Shown in pieces: positions 17,852-27,773 of a DNA stretch of 64,000 bases (position 1 is its first letter; each line of letters opens with the position of its first letter). Made by a program: the position numbers and the translations under genes. Under the pieces are notes generated by a model. The model saw only the letters and a program-made list of their open reading frames with translations. It did no database searches and was not told the origin of the DNA. This DNA is from CALINB01 sp938045325 (GTDB lineage: Bacteria; Pseudomonadota; Alphaproteobacteria; Rhodospirillales; CALINB01): NCBI GenBank assembly GCA_038114465.1, contig JAYNQW010000006.1, forward strand, positions 81,289-145,288, read 5' to 3'.

Positions 17852-19339
17852 ATGGCGAAAGAACAATTCCAAGCAGAATCCGAGGGCAATTTGCCCATCC
17901 TGTCCGTCAGCGAGATTTCGCTGGCGCTCAAGCGCGAGGTCGAGGAGGCCTTCGCGTACGTGCGCATCCGCGGCGAGATTTCCGGCTTCAAGCGTGCCGC
18001 TTCCGGGCACATGTATATGACCCTTAAGGACGAGGATGCGGTGCTGGACGGGGTGTGCTGGCGCGGCACGGCGGGGCGTTTGTCGGTCACGCCCGAGGAT
18101 GGCATCGAGGTCGTTGTCACCGGGCGGCTAACGACTTATCCGGCGCGTTCGAAATATCAGGTCGTGATCGATCAGATGGAAATGGCCGGTGAAGGAGCGC
18201 TACTCAAGCTTCTCGAGGATCGGCGTAAAAAGTTGGCCGGCGAAGGGCTGTTCGATGAAGAGAGAAAACAGAAACTGCCGTATTTGCCTGAGGTAATCGG
18301 CGTCGTCACCTCGCCGACCGGGGCCGTCATCCGCGATATTTTGCACCGCTTGGCTGACCGGTTTCCGCGCCATGTGTTGCTCTGGCCGGTGCTGGTACAG
18401 GGCAAGGAAGCGGCCGAGCAGGTCGCTGCAGCCATTGCCGGGTTCAATCGGTTTCAAGCGAACGATCCTAAACTGCCGCGACCGGACTTGATTATCGTCG
18501 CGCGCGGCGGCGGCAGCCTCGAAGATTTATGGGCTTTTAACGAAGAGGCCGTGGTGCGCGCAGCCGCTGAGAGCGTGATCCCGCTGATCTCGGCAGTTGG
18601 TCATGAAACCGATACGACCCTCATTGACTTTGCCGCCGATCAGCGCGCGCCGACGCCAACAGCGGCCGCCGAAATGGCGGTGCCGGTGCGCCTCGAACTT
18701 CTCAGTGAAGTCGCGGAAGAAGGCTCGCGCCTGGTTTCGGCGGTCTCGCGCATCGTAACGGAACGCGCCACGCATCTCGAAAATTTAAGCCGGGGTTTGC
18801 CGAACCTGCCGTGCCTGATCGAAGAAGCGGTGCAGCGGCTCGATGATTGGTCCGAGCGGCTTGAAAACGGCTTGAAAGCCTGGATTGCCCAGCGGCAATC
18901 GCGGCTGGCCGAATTGTCCGCCGGATTGTTAAATCCAAAGCCGATGATCGAACAGGGCGCGCGCGCGGTGCAATCAGAAGGCCGGGCCTTGGAATTGGCG
19001 GGTAAAAACTTTTTCAAGCACCGTCAGGACCGTTTAAATAATCTTGCGGGCCTGCTCGAAAGCTATTCATTTGAACGCACCCTCGAGCGCGGCTTCGCGC
19101 TGGTTAAAGACGAGCAGGACCAACTCGTGCGTTCGGTGCGTGATCTAACGCCGGGGCAGGTGATTTCGGTTTCATTAGCCGACGGCAGCGCCGGCGCGAC
19201 GGTTACGGACAACGTGCCTGTATCGGCGTCTTCATCGACGCCGTCATCAAAGCCCCCACAGGCATCCAAGATGAAATCGGCGAAAAAGAAAAAACCGGAG
19301 CCGCCAGAAATCAACGATAAGCAGGGAACGTTGCTGTGA
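17852..19339 (+). CDS. xseA: Exodeoxyribonuclease VII large subunit
   Basis: Large subunit of the single-strand-specific nuclease that acts with XseB. The N-terminal OB-fold (residues about 15-110) begins LPILSVSEISLALKREVE. The catalytic domain contains GVVTSPTGAVIRDI, the RGGGS motif in VARGGGSLEDLWAFN, and SAVGHETDTTL followed by DQRAPTPTAAAE. A long charged helical region and a lysine/proline-rich tail follow, 495 residues in all. xseB is not in the window. Its stop overlaps the GTG start of the following M23 peptidase (GTGA), so the two are translationally coupled. Confidence 0.97.
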   Translation: MAKEQFQAESEGNLPILSVSEISLALKREVEEAFAYVRIRGEISGFKRAASGHMYMTLKDEDAVLDGVCWRGTAGRLSVTPEDGIEVVVTGRLTTYPARSKYQVVIDQMEMAGEGALLKLLEDRRKKLAGEGLFDEERKQKLPYLPEVIGVVTSPTGAVIRDILHRLADRFPRHVLLWPVLVQGKEAAEQVAAAIAGFNRFQANDPKLPRPDLIIVARGGGSLEDLWAFNEEAVVRAAAESVIPLISAVGHETDTTLIDFAADQRAPTPTAAAEMAVPVRLELLSEVAEEGSRLVSAVSRIVTERATHLENLSRGLPNLPCLIEEAVQRLDDWSERLENGLKAWIAQRQSRLAELSAGLLNPKPMIEQGARAVQSEGRALELAGKNFFKHRQDRLNNLAGLLESYSFERTLERGFALVKDEQDQLVRSVRDLTPGQVISVSLADGSAGATVTDNVPVSASSSTPSSKPPQASKMKSAKKKKPEPPEINDKQGTLL

Positions 19340-20178
19340 AGCGGTGGCGGTTGTTTCTGGTTTTCAATTGTCTATGGGTTCTGGCTGCCTTGCCGGTTCA
19401 GGCGCTCGAATTAAACGGTTCGTTGATTCAGGGCGGACTTGTGATCGGCCGTGTCGACCCAGGAACGAAAGTTATATTCCAGGACCGTTTGGTGCGCGTT
19501 TCGCCTGATGGATTGTTCGCGATCGGTTTTGGCCGTAATGCCGCGAAAGAAGCGGTGCTGAAAATCAAACGCCCCGGCGGTATCGTGATGCGCGAAATTC
19601 TGGATGTTAAACCGCGGCGTTATAAGATTTCCCGGATCGATGGATTACCGTCACGAAAGGTCACGCCGAGGCCCGCCGATATCAAACGTATCCGGGCTGA
19701 TTCACGCCTGATTAAAGAAAGCCGGCGCCGTGACACGCCGAAGGCGTATTTCCGCTCGCGGTTTATGTGGCCCGCCATAGGGCGCATATCGGGGGTATTC
19801 GGCTCGCAGCGAATTCTTAACGGCAAGCCCCGGCGCCCGCATGTCGGCGTCGATATCGCCGCGCCGAAAGGAACGCCCGTGCGCGCCATGGCCGACGGGA
19901 TCGTGACATTGGTACATCAGAATATGTTTTTTACCGGCAAAACGCTGATGATCGATCACGGTCACGGACTGCAGTCGGTGTATGCGCACTTAAGCGAGAT
20001 CAGCGTCAAGGAAGGCACGGCCGTTCGAAAAGGTGATCTCATCGGGCGCATCGGCGCGACTGGCCGGGCGACGGCGCCGCATTTGCATTGGGGGGTGAGT
20101 TGGTTCGCGACCCACCTCGACCCGGCCTTGGTCGTGGGGCCGATGCCGCGAAAAAAGAAATCGGTAAAAAAGAAATAG
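19336..20178 (+). CDS. M23 family metallopeptidase (LytM domain)
   Basis: Exported peptidoglycan endopeptidase-like protein of 280 residues. An N-terminal hydrophobic signal peptide ends near VQALELNG. The M23 domain lies at about 145-265 with the zinc ligands in HVGVD (H169, D173) and HLHW (H249, H251), so it should be catalytically active, unlike EnvC/NlpD-type degenerate LytM proteins. The C-terminus is lysine-rich. The start is GTG at 19336, overlapping the stop of xseA. It converges with the LpxL-type acyltransferase gene 6 nt away. Likely role: cleavage of peptide crosslinks in the cell wall. Confidence 0.92.
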   Translation: MKRWRLFLVFNCLWVLAALPVQALELNGSLIQGGLVIGRVDPGTKVIFQDRLVRVSPDGLFAIGFGRNAAKEAVLKIKRPGGIVMREILDVKPRRYKISRIDGLPSRKVTPRPADIKRIRADSRLIKESRRRDTPKAYFRSRFMWPAIGRISGVFGSQRILNGKPRRPHVGVDIAAPKGTPVRAMADGIVTLVHQNMFFTGKTLMIDHGHGLQSVYAHLSEISVKEGTAVRKGDLIGRIGATGRATAPHLHWGVSWFATHLDPALVVGPMPRKKKSVKKK

Positions 20179-20184
20179 CGGATG

Positions 20185-21057
20185 TCAGTCCGGCCAGCGG
20201 TTGTGAATCCACAGCCATTGCTCCGGGTTCTGGCGTGCCCAGGTTTCCATAATTTTGTTGACGTTCGTCATCGCGGCCTTGATGTCGTCTTGGCGGTTCG
20301 CCGTTTTGCGAATGGGTAGCGGTGGATAACAGGTGATTCGAAATCGAACGCCTTCGATGCGCTCGATTTGAACCGGTAAAACAGGCATATCGAATTTTAA
20401 GGCAAACTGCGCCAACGCCGGCGCGGTCATCGCATCGCGTCCGAAAAACGGAATAGGGATGCCGTCGTTCATTTTTTGGTCGACCAGCATGCCGAGGTGA
20501 CCGCCGCCGTTCAGAAGCTTAATGGCCTGGCGCGCGCCTTCGGAGCCTTTCGGGATCAACTCGCCCCGGCCCACTTGGCGTTGGCGAAAAACATTTTCCA
20601 CATATGGGTTGTTCGGCGCGCGGTAAATCAGGTGAATCGGAATGCCTTCGTTCATGGCGGCAAGCGCCAGCACTTCCCAATTGGCGAAGTGTCCGGAAAA
20701 AAAGATGCCGGGTTTGTTATCATCACGCAGCTGCACGATCAATTCGTTGCGGACCACTTCGACATTGGCGTCGGGGCCGTCAAACTTAAACTGATCGAGA
20801 TGGGGGTACTCGAAGATTGTTCTCCCGAGATTGTCCCACATCTTTTTGATGATATCGTCAATTTCAATATCCGATTTTTCAGGAAATGTTTTTTTTAAAT
20901 TTCGCCGCGCGGTTTTTGTCGCGCCCAACAAGGGACCGAAGGTGCGCGCAAGAGCACCGCCCATCGCTGAAGCCGTACGGAGCGGCAACATACGCATAAG
21001 GATAAACAGCACGTAAAGCGCTAAGGCTTCCAGAATGTGAATGAGGCGTCTTAACAA
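20185..21057 (-). CDS. LpxL/HtrB-type lipid A acyltransferase
   Basis: Membrane-associated acyltransferase that adds a secondary acyl chain to Kdo-lipid A. It has an N-terminal membrane helix and the catalytic HX4E motif in HFANWE (H123, E128), with the family block HLIYRAPNNPYVE following it. The C-terminus ends WLWIHNRW, also typical. Length 290. The start at 21057 would be TTG (9 nt after the lpxK stop); an internal ATG about 20 codons later is an alternative but would cut the membrane helix. It is the last gene of a five-gene lipid A block, which supports the role. Confidence 0.92.
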   Translation of the reverse strand: MLRRLIHILEALALYVLFILMRMLPLRTASAMGGALARTFGPLLGATKTARRNLKKTFPEKSDIEIDDIIKKMWDNLGRTIFEYPHLDQFKFDGPDANVEVVRNELIVQLRDDNKPGIFFSGHFANWEVLALAAMNEGIPIHLIYRAPNNPYVENVFRQRQVGRGELIPKGSEGARQAIKLLNGGGHLGMLVDQKMNDGIPIPFFGRDAMTAPALAQFALKFDMPVLPVQIERIEGVRFRITCYPPLPIRKTANRQDDIKAAMTNVNKIMETWARQNPEQWLWIHNRWPD

Positions 21058-21066
21058 AGGTTGTTC

Positions 21067-22071
21067 TTACCGCTTGGGTTCGTCTCTATTGGGTTCATCG
21101 GGAAAGAGTTTATCGAGTAAATCGTCAACGGCGAATTCATCTTGCCATGTAATTTTAATGGATAATACGGCAATTCCCGCGCGTGAATCGGCAGGTAAGC
21201 GGACCGCATCCTTGGCCGTTGTCACCAGACGGGCCTGCTGGGCTTCGGCCCGTTCCCGCAAGTCCGATATGTCTTGTGGCGAATAGGCATGGTGATCGGC
21301 GAAAGACCGCGTTTCGATAACATCGCAGCCGATCTGCGTTAAAAAATCGAAGAATTTCTGCGGCAATCCAATACCGGCAAAGGCGAGAACGCGCTCGCCT
21401 TTCAATTGATCAGCTTCCGGTCCCGGCTCGATCCGGGCACGAAGGACAGGACGCGCCGTGTCGATTGTTTTAAGGACACCGGTCTGATCCTCGCCGATGA
21501 GAACCACGGCATCGGCTCGACCAAGCGCGGCCTCGGCGGGTTCGCGCAAGGGGCCGGCCGGAATTAGCCGGCCGTTGCCGAAGCCGAAGGCGCCATTAAT
21601 CACGCAAACGGAAACCGTTTTGTGCACGCTCGGGTTTTGAAATCCGTCATCCATGACGATGGCCCCGGCGCCATCGACGGTTGCAGCGAGGATACCGTCT
21701 TTGCGGTTGCGCGATACCCAGGTCGGCGCGGTGCGTGCGAGCAGCAATGCTTCATCGCCGGTGTGTTCGCAAGCATGAGTTTCTGTATTGACCTTCACTG
21801 GGCCTTTTAAGGAACCGCCGTAACCGCGCGTGAGATAATGAACGCCGATGCCGCGTTCGATGAGGCGCCGGCCCAGACTGATCGCGACCGGTGTTTTCCC
21901 CGCACCCCCGGCGACGGCATTACCGATACATAAAACGGGAATGAGGGACTGCCAGGGCGTTGTGCCGCTTGTGCGGACCAGTGATGCCATGCGGTACAAA
22001 ACGCTAAACGGTGTGAGGCACGCCGCTAACACCGATTTATTTTTATTGTACCAAAAATCAGGTGTTCGCAT
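21067..22071 (-). CDS. lpxK: Tetraacyldisaccharide 4'-kinase
   Basis: Phosphorylates the 4' position of the lipid A disaccharide at the inner membrane. The Walker A motif is GGAGKTP (residues 55-61) within the conserved segment beginning IGNAVAGG, and the LTRGYGG block follows. MDDGFQNP is the LpxK Walker B-like signature. The start at 22071 (MRTPDFWY) is the family start and gives 334 residues; it overlaps the end of waaA by 14 nt. The frame is open further upstream inside waaA but that is not coding. Part of the lipid A operon. Confidence 0.96.
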   Translation of the reverse strand: MRTPDFWYNKNKSVLAACLTPFSVLYRMASLVRTSGTTPWQSLIPVLCIGNAVAGGAGKTPVAISLGRRLIERGIGVHYLTRGYGGSLKGPVKVNTETHACEHTGDEALLLARTAPTWVSRNRKDGILAATVDGAGAIVMDDGFQNPSVHKTVSVCVINGAFGFGNGRLIPAGPLREPAEAALGRADAVVLIGEDQTGVLKTIDTARPVLRARIEPGPEADQLKGERVLAFAGIGLPQKFFDFLTQIGCDVIETRSFADHHAYSPQDISDLRERAEAQQARLVTTAKDAVRLPADSRAGIAVLSIKITWQDEFAVDDLLDKLFPDEPNRDEPKR

Positions 22072-23365
22072 GATGATCCTTTTGTGGTGTCCCAGCCAAA
22101 AGCAGCGGCGTGATAGAATCATATATCCGGTCCAAGGCGCCGTCTTGTGATTGGGCGATTTGGGCGGCGGCAAGGGCAAGGCGTTTGCAAGCCGCCGGAT
22201 CGTTGAGCAATTCACCGACGGTTTGGTGCAGCGTGCCGGCATCGGTTACTTCGCGAAAGGCGCCGGCCTTACGAAGGTTGTCAGTAATGTCGGCAAAATT
22301 GATTGTATGGGGGCCTTGCACGATGGCGCATTGTAGGCGCGCCGGCTCTAAGGGATTTTGTCCACCGCCATGGCCGTTCTCATCCGAAAGCGATTTTCCC
22401 ATAAAAACGATATCACAAAGGCGATAAAACAAACCGAGTTCGCCCAAAGTGTCGGCAATATAAACGTCGGTTTCAGGGCTCGGCGCTTGTGATTGCGACC
22501 GTTGTGATGTTTTAAGGCCGGCTGCTTCGAATATCTCTTTGATCGTGTTGCCGCGTTCCGGGTGCCGCGGCACGACGATTGTAAGGGTACCGGGAGATGT
22601 TGTGCGTAGCGCTTGATGGGCTTCGGCGATGACTTCTTCTTCACCGGGATGGGTGCTGGCGGCAAGCCAGCAGGGGCGCTTGCCGATCATTGATTCCAGT
22701 TTCGCCATCTCTGCTTCGTCCACCGGCAAGGGGGGCGCTGAAAATTTTAAATTACCAAGGCATTGTGTGTTGGCGGCACCCAGGACGCGAAGACGCTCTG
22801 CATCCAGGTCGGTTTGACCGAGACAGAGTTTAAACGGCGACAGCAATCGGCGGATAAATTTCGCCTGGCGTTGCCAGCGGTCGAAGGAACGCGATGAAAT
22901 GCGGCCATTGACCAGGGCCATGGGGATCGCGCGGTCATGGCATTCATGAATCATGTTCGGCCAAAATTCCGATTCGGCCCATAGCACGAGATCCGGTTGC
23001 CAGTGATTGAGAAACGGGCGGACATAAGCGAGGCAGTCGACCGGGACAAATTGGTGAAATGTGTTTTTGGGCAAACGCTCGGTCATGAGTTTTGCCGAGG
23101 TTACCGTGCCGGTGGTGATCATGATGTTGAGTTTGTCTTGTTCTCGGGCAAATTTTTCGATCAACGGTAACAGCGAGAGCGCTTCGCCGATGCTTGCGGC
23201 GTGCGCCCAGATGAGCTTGCCTTCGGGGCGCGCCCGGCCCGGTTGGCCGAGACGTTCAGAGAACCGCTCCGGGTCTTCTTTGCCCTTGGTTTGCCGGTAA
23301 GCGAGATACAGCCGAATGAGCGGCCGGCCGGCGGATGTCAGGGCGCGGTACAGCGGTAGCATCAT
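22058..23365 (-). CDS. waaA: 3-deoxy-D-manno-octulosonic acid transferase
   Basis: Transfers Kdo from CMP-Kdo to lipid IVA. The 435-residue protein begins with a short membrane anchor and has the GT30 family block WAHAASIGEALSLLPLIEKF with the catalytic glutamate, then FVPVDCLAYVRPFLNHWQPDL and WAESEFWPNM. The C-terminal Rossmann domain shows GGGQNPLEPARL. The start ATG at 23365 overlaps the stop of the DUF374 gene (ATGA). Whether it adds one or more Kdo residues cannot be told from sequence by eye. Confidence 0.95.
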   Translation of the reverse strand: MMLPLYRALTSAGRPLIRLYLAYRQTKGKEDPERFSERLGQPGRARPEGKLIWAHAASIGEALSLLPLIEKFAREQDKLNIMITTGTVTSAKLMTERLPKNTFHQFVPVDCLAYVRPFLNHWQPDLVLWAESEFWPNMIHECHDRAIPMALVNGRISSRSFDRWQRQAKFIRRLLSPFKLCLGQTDLDAERLRVLGAANTQCLGNLKFSAPPLPVDEAEMAKLESMIGKRPCWLAASTHPGEEEVIAEAHQALRTTSPGTLTIVVPRHPERGNTIKEIFEAAGLKTSQRSQSQAPSPETDVYIADTLGELGLFYRLCDIVFMGKSLSDENGHGGGQNPLEPARLQCAIVQGPHTINFADITDNLRKAGAFREVTDAGTLHQTVGELLNDPAACKRLALAAAQIAQSQDGALDRIYDSITPLLLAGTPQKDHHANT

Positions 23366-24084
23366 GAGGCGGCCTGTTCGGCTTGTTGCACCGGTGCCGG
23401 TTCAATTGTCGCGCAGCCGCATAAAGTGTCGGCTTCGTCGGTGACGGCGTTGAGGCCGTCCTCGACTTTTTGCCGCGCCGTTTCCATATCAGTGCCTTCG
23501 GTGTCGCGGTCGATATAAATCGGGCTTCCCCACACGATGACGCCGCGGGAAAACGGCCAAGCGAGAATAAACCGGTCCCAGGAACCGAGGGCGCGACGAC
23601 GGGTGATGCCGAAACTGGCGGGCACGATGGCAGCACCCGACAACTTGGCGACATTGACGATGCCGTCGCTCGCGCGCATGCGCGGACCGCGCGGGCCGTC
23701 CGGTGTGATGCCGATGCACTCGCCCGCCTTTAAGGCGTTCAGCATGCCGCGCAAGGCTGCCGTGCCGCCGCGGGTCGAGGAGCCGGCAATGGTCTTGATG
23801 CCAAAGTGCGCGACGGTTTTGGCAATCAGTTGTCCGTCCGCATGACTTGAGATCAGCATATGGATCGATTGCTGCTTGTCCCAACAGTGCGGCATCATCA
23901 GAAGCCGGCCGTGCCAAAAGCTAAGAATGAACGGCTGGTTCTTATCATGAAACGATTTCGGGATTTCGCCTCTAACGGTTTGCCAGCGGCTGGTTGCGTA
24001 CACGAACCGAATGTAGCCTGCACCCAGCCAGCACAAAAAGCGCCTGACACTTTCTTTTCGGGAAATGGTTTTGATCAGCGACAC
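23362..24084 (-). CDS. DUF374 lysophospholipid acyltransferase-like protein
   Basis: Acyltransferase-fold protein of 240 residues from the DUF374 family, which commonly sits in alphaproteobacterial lipid A operons. The conserved FWHGRLLMM block and the TPDGPRGPRM block are visible, followed by SGAAIVPASFGITRRR. The start is GTG at 24084, preceded by AAAGAG at a good distance. It lies between msbA and waaA and overlaps waaA by 4 nt. Its exact acceptor is not established; a role in acylating a lipid A precursor or related lipid is inferred from context. Confidence 0.85.
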   Translation of the reverse strand: MSLIKTISRKESVRRFLCWLGAGYIRFVYATSRWQTVRGEIPKSFHDKNQPFILSFWHGRLLMMPHCWDKQQSIHMLISSHADGQLIAKTVAHFGIKTIAGSSTRGGTAALRGMLNALKAGECIGITPDGPRGPRMRASDGIVNVAKLSGAAIVPASFGITRRRALGSWDRFILAWPFSRGVIVWGSPIYIDRDTEGTDMETARQKVEDGLNAVTDEADTLCGCATIEPAPVQQAEQAAS

Positions 24085-24119
24085 CGGTGTTCTCTTTCAA
24101 ACGCCGTTACGGCGGGTGA

Positions 24120-25895
24120 TTATTCGGCTTCGAAAAACTGCATGGCATAAAGACGGGCATACAAACCGTCGAGCTCCAACAGTTCTTGATGGCTTCCTTG
24201 TTCGACGATACGGCCATTATCCATGACATAAATGACATCTGCATCCATGACGGTTGAGAGGCGATGGGCGATAACTAACGACGTGCGGCCATGCATCAAT
24301 TCGTGCAGCGCAGCTTGAACCTGACGTTCGGATTCCGAATCCAGGGCCGATGTTGCTTCGTCAAGCAGCAGGATCGGCGCGTTTTTCAGCATGGCGCGCG
24401 CAATGGCCAGGCGCTGACGTTGCCCGCCGGAAAGTTTCATGCCCCGTTCGCCGACCGCGGTATCGTACCCTTGAGGCAGTTGTGTGATGTAGTCGTGTGC
24501 GGCGGCATGTTGGGCCGCTTCGATGATCTCCGCTTCCGTCGCGTTCGCGCGGCCATAAGCGATATTGGCGCGGATGGTATCATCGAACAGAGTGATTTCC
24601 TGACTGACGAGGGCAATGTTGGCGTGTAACGACGATAAGGTCGCATCGCGGACATCCATGCCGTCGATTTTTACGGTTCCCTGATCGACATCGTAAAAAC
24701 GCGGAATGAGATTGAGGATCGTTGACTTGCCGGCACCCGACGGCCCGACCAGCGCGATTGTTTGCCCTGCCGCAACATTAAAGGAGATATCGTTGATCGC
24801 ACTATGGCCGGGTGTATAGGAGAACGATACATTTTCAAACTCAATGCCACCCTGTGAGACAGATAAATCCTTTGCGTTATTTTTCTCGCGAATGTCGGGT
24901 TCAATATCCAAAATGGCAAACAAACGCTGCGCCCCGGCGAGACCTTCCTGCAGGCTTGCATTCAAATTAGCAAGCCGTTTCATTGGCTCATAGGCCAGCA
25001 ACAATGCGGTGATGAACGAGAAAAACGAGCCTGGATCGGTCTGCTGTTCGATGACCCGGTAGCCGCCGTAGATAATGACAACGGAAATAGCAATACCGCC
25101 GAGGGTTTCCATGATGGGGCTTGAAAGTGCACGGACCCGGGCAGCCTTAAATGAGAGTTGGTAAATCCGTTCGACAATTTCGGCAATGCGGCTTTTTTCA
25201 TAGTTTTCCATGCCGTAGGATTTCACCACGCGAATGCCTTGGAACGTTTGCTCCAAGAGGGCGGTAAACAGGCCGGTTTCCGCTTGCGTGTTTGCCGTAA
25301 CTTTCCGCATGCGCCGCCCGAGCCGGACAATCGGGTATACGGCAATGGGAAACACGAAGAATGAGATGGCCGCAAGCTGCCAGTCCTGTAAAAACATCAC
25401 GGCAACCAAACCGATAAGTGACAATAAATCTTTGCCAAGGCTGGTGAGAACGTTGGACACGGCGGCACGCATCGCATTGATGTCGATGGTAAAGCGTGAC
25501 AGCAATTGGCCCGTCTGGTTGTTTTGAAAAAAAGCGAGGTCCATGTGAGCGAGGTGGGCGTACAAGCGGTTTTGATTATCGGCAATGATTTTTAAACCGA
25601 CATGACTCATCAACGTCGCTTGGGCGTAATTGGCGATTCCCTTAACGACAAAGGTTAATAAGACGGCGCCGCCGACCAGCCACAGCATAGTCTGGTCTTT
25701 ACGGATAAACACGTCATTGACGACGGGTTCCATGAGCCAGGCGCTGAGTGCCGTGGCCCCCGCCATAATCGCCATCGCGATCACGGCAAAACCAAGCCGC
25801 CCAAAGTAAGGACGTACGCTGTCACGGATGAGGCGCCGCATGAGTATTGCGCTTGAGATATGCGCCGGTTGCTCGTTCGCTGTGGATTCGCTCAA
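24120..25895 (-). CDS. msbA: ABC exporter of the MsbA lipid flippase type
   Basis: Half-transporter with an N-terminal six-helix membrane domain and a C-terminal ATPase. Walker A is GPSGAGKST, the signature is LSGGQRQR and Walker B is ILLLDEATSALD, with the H-loop in VIAHRLST. Position at the head of a DUF374-waaA-lpxK-lpxL-like block supports lipid A flipping; other exporters of this architecture exist. The start is uncertain: TTG at 25895, preceded by AGAGG, gives 591 residues; ATG at 25841 would begin right at the first conserved segment (MRRLIRDSVRPYF). The longer frame to 25955 has no ribosome-binding site. Confidence 0.9.
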   Translation of the reverse strand: MSESTANEQPAHISSAILMRRLIRDSVRPYFGRLGFAVIAMAIMAGATALSAWLMEPVVNDVFIRKDQTMLWLVGGAVLLTFVVKGIANYAQATLMSHVGLKIIADNQNRLYAHLAHMDLAFFQNNQTGQLLSRFTIDINAMRAAVSNVLTSLGKDLLSLIGLVAVMFLQDWQLAAISFFVFPIAVYPIVRLGRRMRKVTANTQAETGLFTALLEQTFQGIRVVKSYGMENYEKSRIAEIVERIYQLSFKAARVRALSSPIMETLGGIAISVVIIYGGYRVIEQQTDPGSFFSFITALLLAYEPMKRLANLNASLQEGLAGAQRLFAILDIEPDIREKNNAKDLSVSQGGIEFENVSFSYTPGHSAINDISFNVAAGQTIALVGPSGAGKSTILNLIPRFYDVDQGTVKIDGMDVRDATLSSLHANIALVSQEITLFDDTIRANIAYGRANATEAEIIEAAQHAAAHDYITQLPQGYDTAVGERGMKLSGGQRQRLAIARAMLKNAPILLLDEATSALDSESERQVQAALHELMHGRTSLVIAHRLSTVMDADVIYVMDNGRIVEQGSHQELLELDGLYARLYAMQFFEAE

Positions 25896-25999
25896 AGCCT
25901 CATAACCTCTTGATTCGCTTGGCAGACCATACCACCCGCCCGCCCCGGAAGCCAATTTTGCCGTTAATATCGAATGGAAAGGGAACCGTTAATTCAGCG

Positions 26000-27343
26000 C
26001 TATTGCCCAGCGACGGTCATGCCCTCAATCCGCAGGGTCGGTGCATCCGTGCCGTAACGGAATTCGAGATCGTTCGCGGCGCTCAGGGTGGGGTACATTT
26101 CTTTCAAGTTGCCGGCGATGGTGACCTCGCTGACTGGAAAAGCGATTTCACCGTTTTCGATCCAATACCCGCTCGCTCCCCGGCTGTAATCGCCGGTGAC
26201 CGTATTCACCCCCATGCCGATCAGTTCGGTTACATAAAACCCAGACTTGATGTCGGCCATGAGTTCCGCCGGCGTGACGGCACCGGGGGCTAAATATAGA
26301 TTCGTGGTCGAGGGTGACGGCGGTGAAGAAACACCGCGTGCCGCGCGCCCATTTGTTTCGAGGCCGAGTTGCCGGGCCGATCGCAGGTCCATGAGCCATG
26401 TGGTTAAAACACCTTGATCGATGACCGTTATCGTTTCCGTTGCAATTCCCTCGCCATCGAACGGGCGTGAGCCCAAACCCCGGGGGCGATGCGGCTCGTC
26501 GATAATTTGAATGTTTTTGGGGAAAAGTTTTTCACCGAGGCAGTCTTTCAAAAATGTCGTGCCCCGGGCAACCGTTTGACCGTTGATCGCCGACGATAGA
26601 TGACCGATCAGCGATCGCCCGGCGCGCGGGTCATAAACAATGGGGACTTGCGCCGTCGGCATTTTGCGCGGGTTGAGCCGTTTGACGGCCTTCTTGCCGG
26701 CTGACTTGCCGATTTTAGCGGGATTGCCCAGGTCTTCGGCGTAAACCGCACTTGAGTAATCGTAATCCCGTTCCATGGCCGTGCCTTTGCCGGCGAGAAC
26801 GGAGACGGCCATGCCGACCCGGCTGCGTTCATACGTTTGCGCAAAACCGTTGCTGGCCATGAGGGCAATGCGGGTTTTGCTCCAGGAGGATTCCGCCCCT
26901 TCGGAGTTGGTGACGCCAGGTACGGCCCGGGCGGCGTCTTCTCCTTCACGCGCCCACTGTTTCAGCGTATCGGCGGATACATCTTTGGGGTCGCACATAT
27001 CTAGATCAGGCGGCGCGGTCACGATTTGAGACGAATCGGCAATGCCGCAATAAGGATCGGCCGGGACACTTTTCGCCATGGCAATCGCTTGGGTCACAAT
27101 TTGATCCAACGCATTCGGGCTGAAATCTGACGTTGAGACGATGGCCTGGCTTTGGCCGATAAAGACCCGCAAGCCCACATCGGTGTTTTCGGCCCTTTCG
27201 AGCGATTCGGGCTCACCCAGCCGTTGGGCGAGGGAAAGCGATGTTCCCTCAATCAGCACGGCATCGGCGGCATCCGCACCGGCGGACCTGGCCTTCGCAA
27301 GAAGGTCTTCTAATATTGTGAGAGGTGAGGTTGATGAAGTCAT
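26000..27343 (-). CDS. pmbA: TldE/PmbA subunit of the TldD-TldE protease
   Basis: Non-catalytic partner of the TldD/TldE metalloprotease that trims modified peptides and leader sequences. The 447-residue protein has the PmbA N-terminal region (GADAADAVLIEG...SLAQRLGEPESLERAE) and the C-terminal GANVTGDYS-like block, here GVNTVTGDYSRGASGYWIENGE, which is conserved in the family. It lacks the TldD HExxxH metal motif. The catalytic partner gene tldD lies at 33974 on the opposite strand rather than next to it. The substrate peptide is unknown. Confidence 0.93.
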   Translation of the reverse strand: MTSSTSPLTILEDLLAKARSAGADAADAVLIEGTSLSLAQRLGEPESLERAENTDVGLRVFIGQSQAIVSTSDFSPNALDQIVTQAIAMAKSVPADPYCGIADSSQIVTAPPDLDMCDPKDVSADTLKQWAREGEDAARAVPGVTNSEGAESSWSKTRIALMASNGFAQTYERSRVGMAVSVLAGKGTAMERDYDYSSAVYAEDLGNPAKIGKSAGKKAVKRLNPRKMPTAQVPIVYDPRAGRSLIGHLSSAINGQTVARGTTFLKDCLGEKLFPKNIQIIDEPHRPRGLGSRPFDGEGIATETITVIDQGVLTTWLMDLRSARQLGLETNGRAARGVSSPPSPSTTNLYLAPGAVTPAELMADIKSGFYVTELIGMGVNTVTGDYSRGASGYWIENGEIAFPVSEVTIAGNLKEMYPTLSAANDLEFRYGTDAPTLRIEGMTVAGQ

Positions 27344-27773
27344 AGGATATCCGCCAAGGGGTTAAGGGGGCGTTTTACGGGAAAGCGGCCCGCGGGGCCA
27401 AGCAGGAAATATGCGTCAGAAAATATGTCAATGAAATCTGCATGTTATGGTCATTGCCCAATCGTGACTGGGCTTCAAATTCACCGATTGTGCTTTCCGA
27501 GAAAAGGCTATAAAACCGGCCCGCTCCGCAGTACTGTCAGTGCCGTTCAGCAAATTTTCGTGAACCCGTTCGCTAAGTGTTGGCAACGGTAATGCGAACC
27601 GGATATAGCTTATACCAACAGACGGATTCATAAAGAGCACCGCGACGTTGACCTATTTTTGTCCATTGAAGGATACCCCTTATGGGGAAAATCATGAAAC
27701 GCGCGGCGTTTAATTATTAAATGTCAATCAACAGGAAGGCCGCTTACTTTTGCGGTAACGGTAAAAATTTGAA
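27344..27773. other. 430-base intergenic region between pmbA and korA
   Basis: Divergent spacer that should hold promoters for pmbA and the korAB genes. I see no convincing gene. A tiny ATG-initiated frame of 8 codons (MKRAAFNY) begins near 27693 but lacks conserved features. A small inverted repeat (ACCCC TTAT GGGG) lies near 27675, just downstream of a candidate promoter for korA. There is no strong ribosome-binding site ahead of korA. Confidence 0.5.
27648..27676 (+). promoter_or_regulatory. Candidate promoter for korAB
   Basis: TTGACC (27648-27653) and GGATAC (27671-27676) are separated by 17 bases. The -35 match is good and the -10 is poor (3 of 6). It is about 100 bases upstream of the korA start. 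A guess from spacing alone. Confidence 0.3.

Noticed and set aside
27693..27719. 8-codon ORF (MKRAAFNY) as a leader peptide for korA
   Set aside because: No regulatory codon run, no attenuator hairpin and T-tract after it; likely chance.
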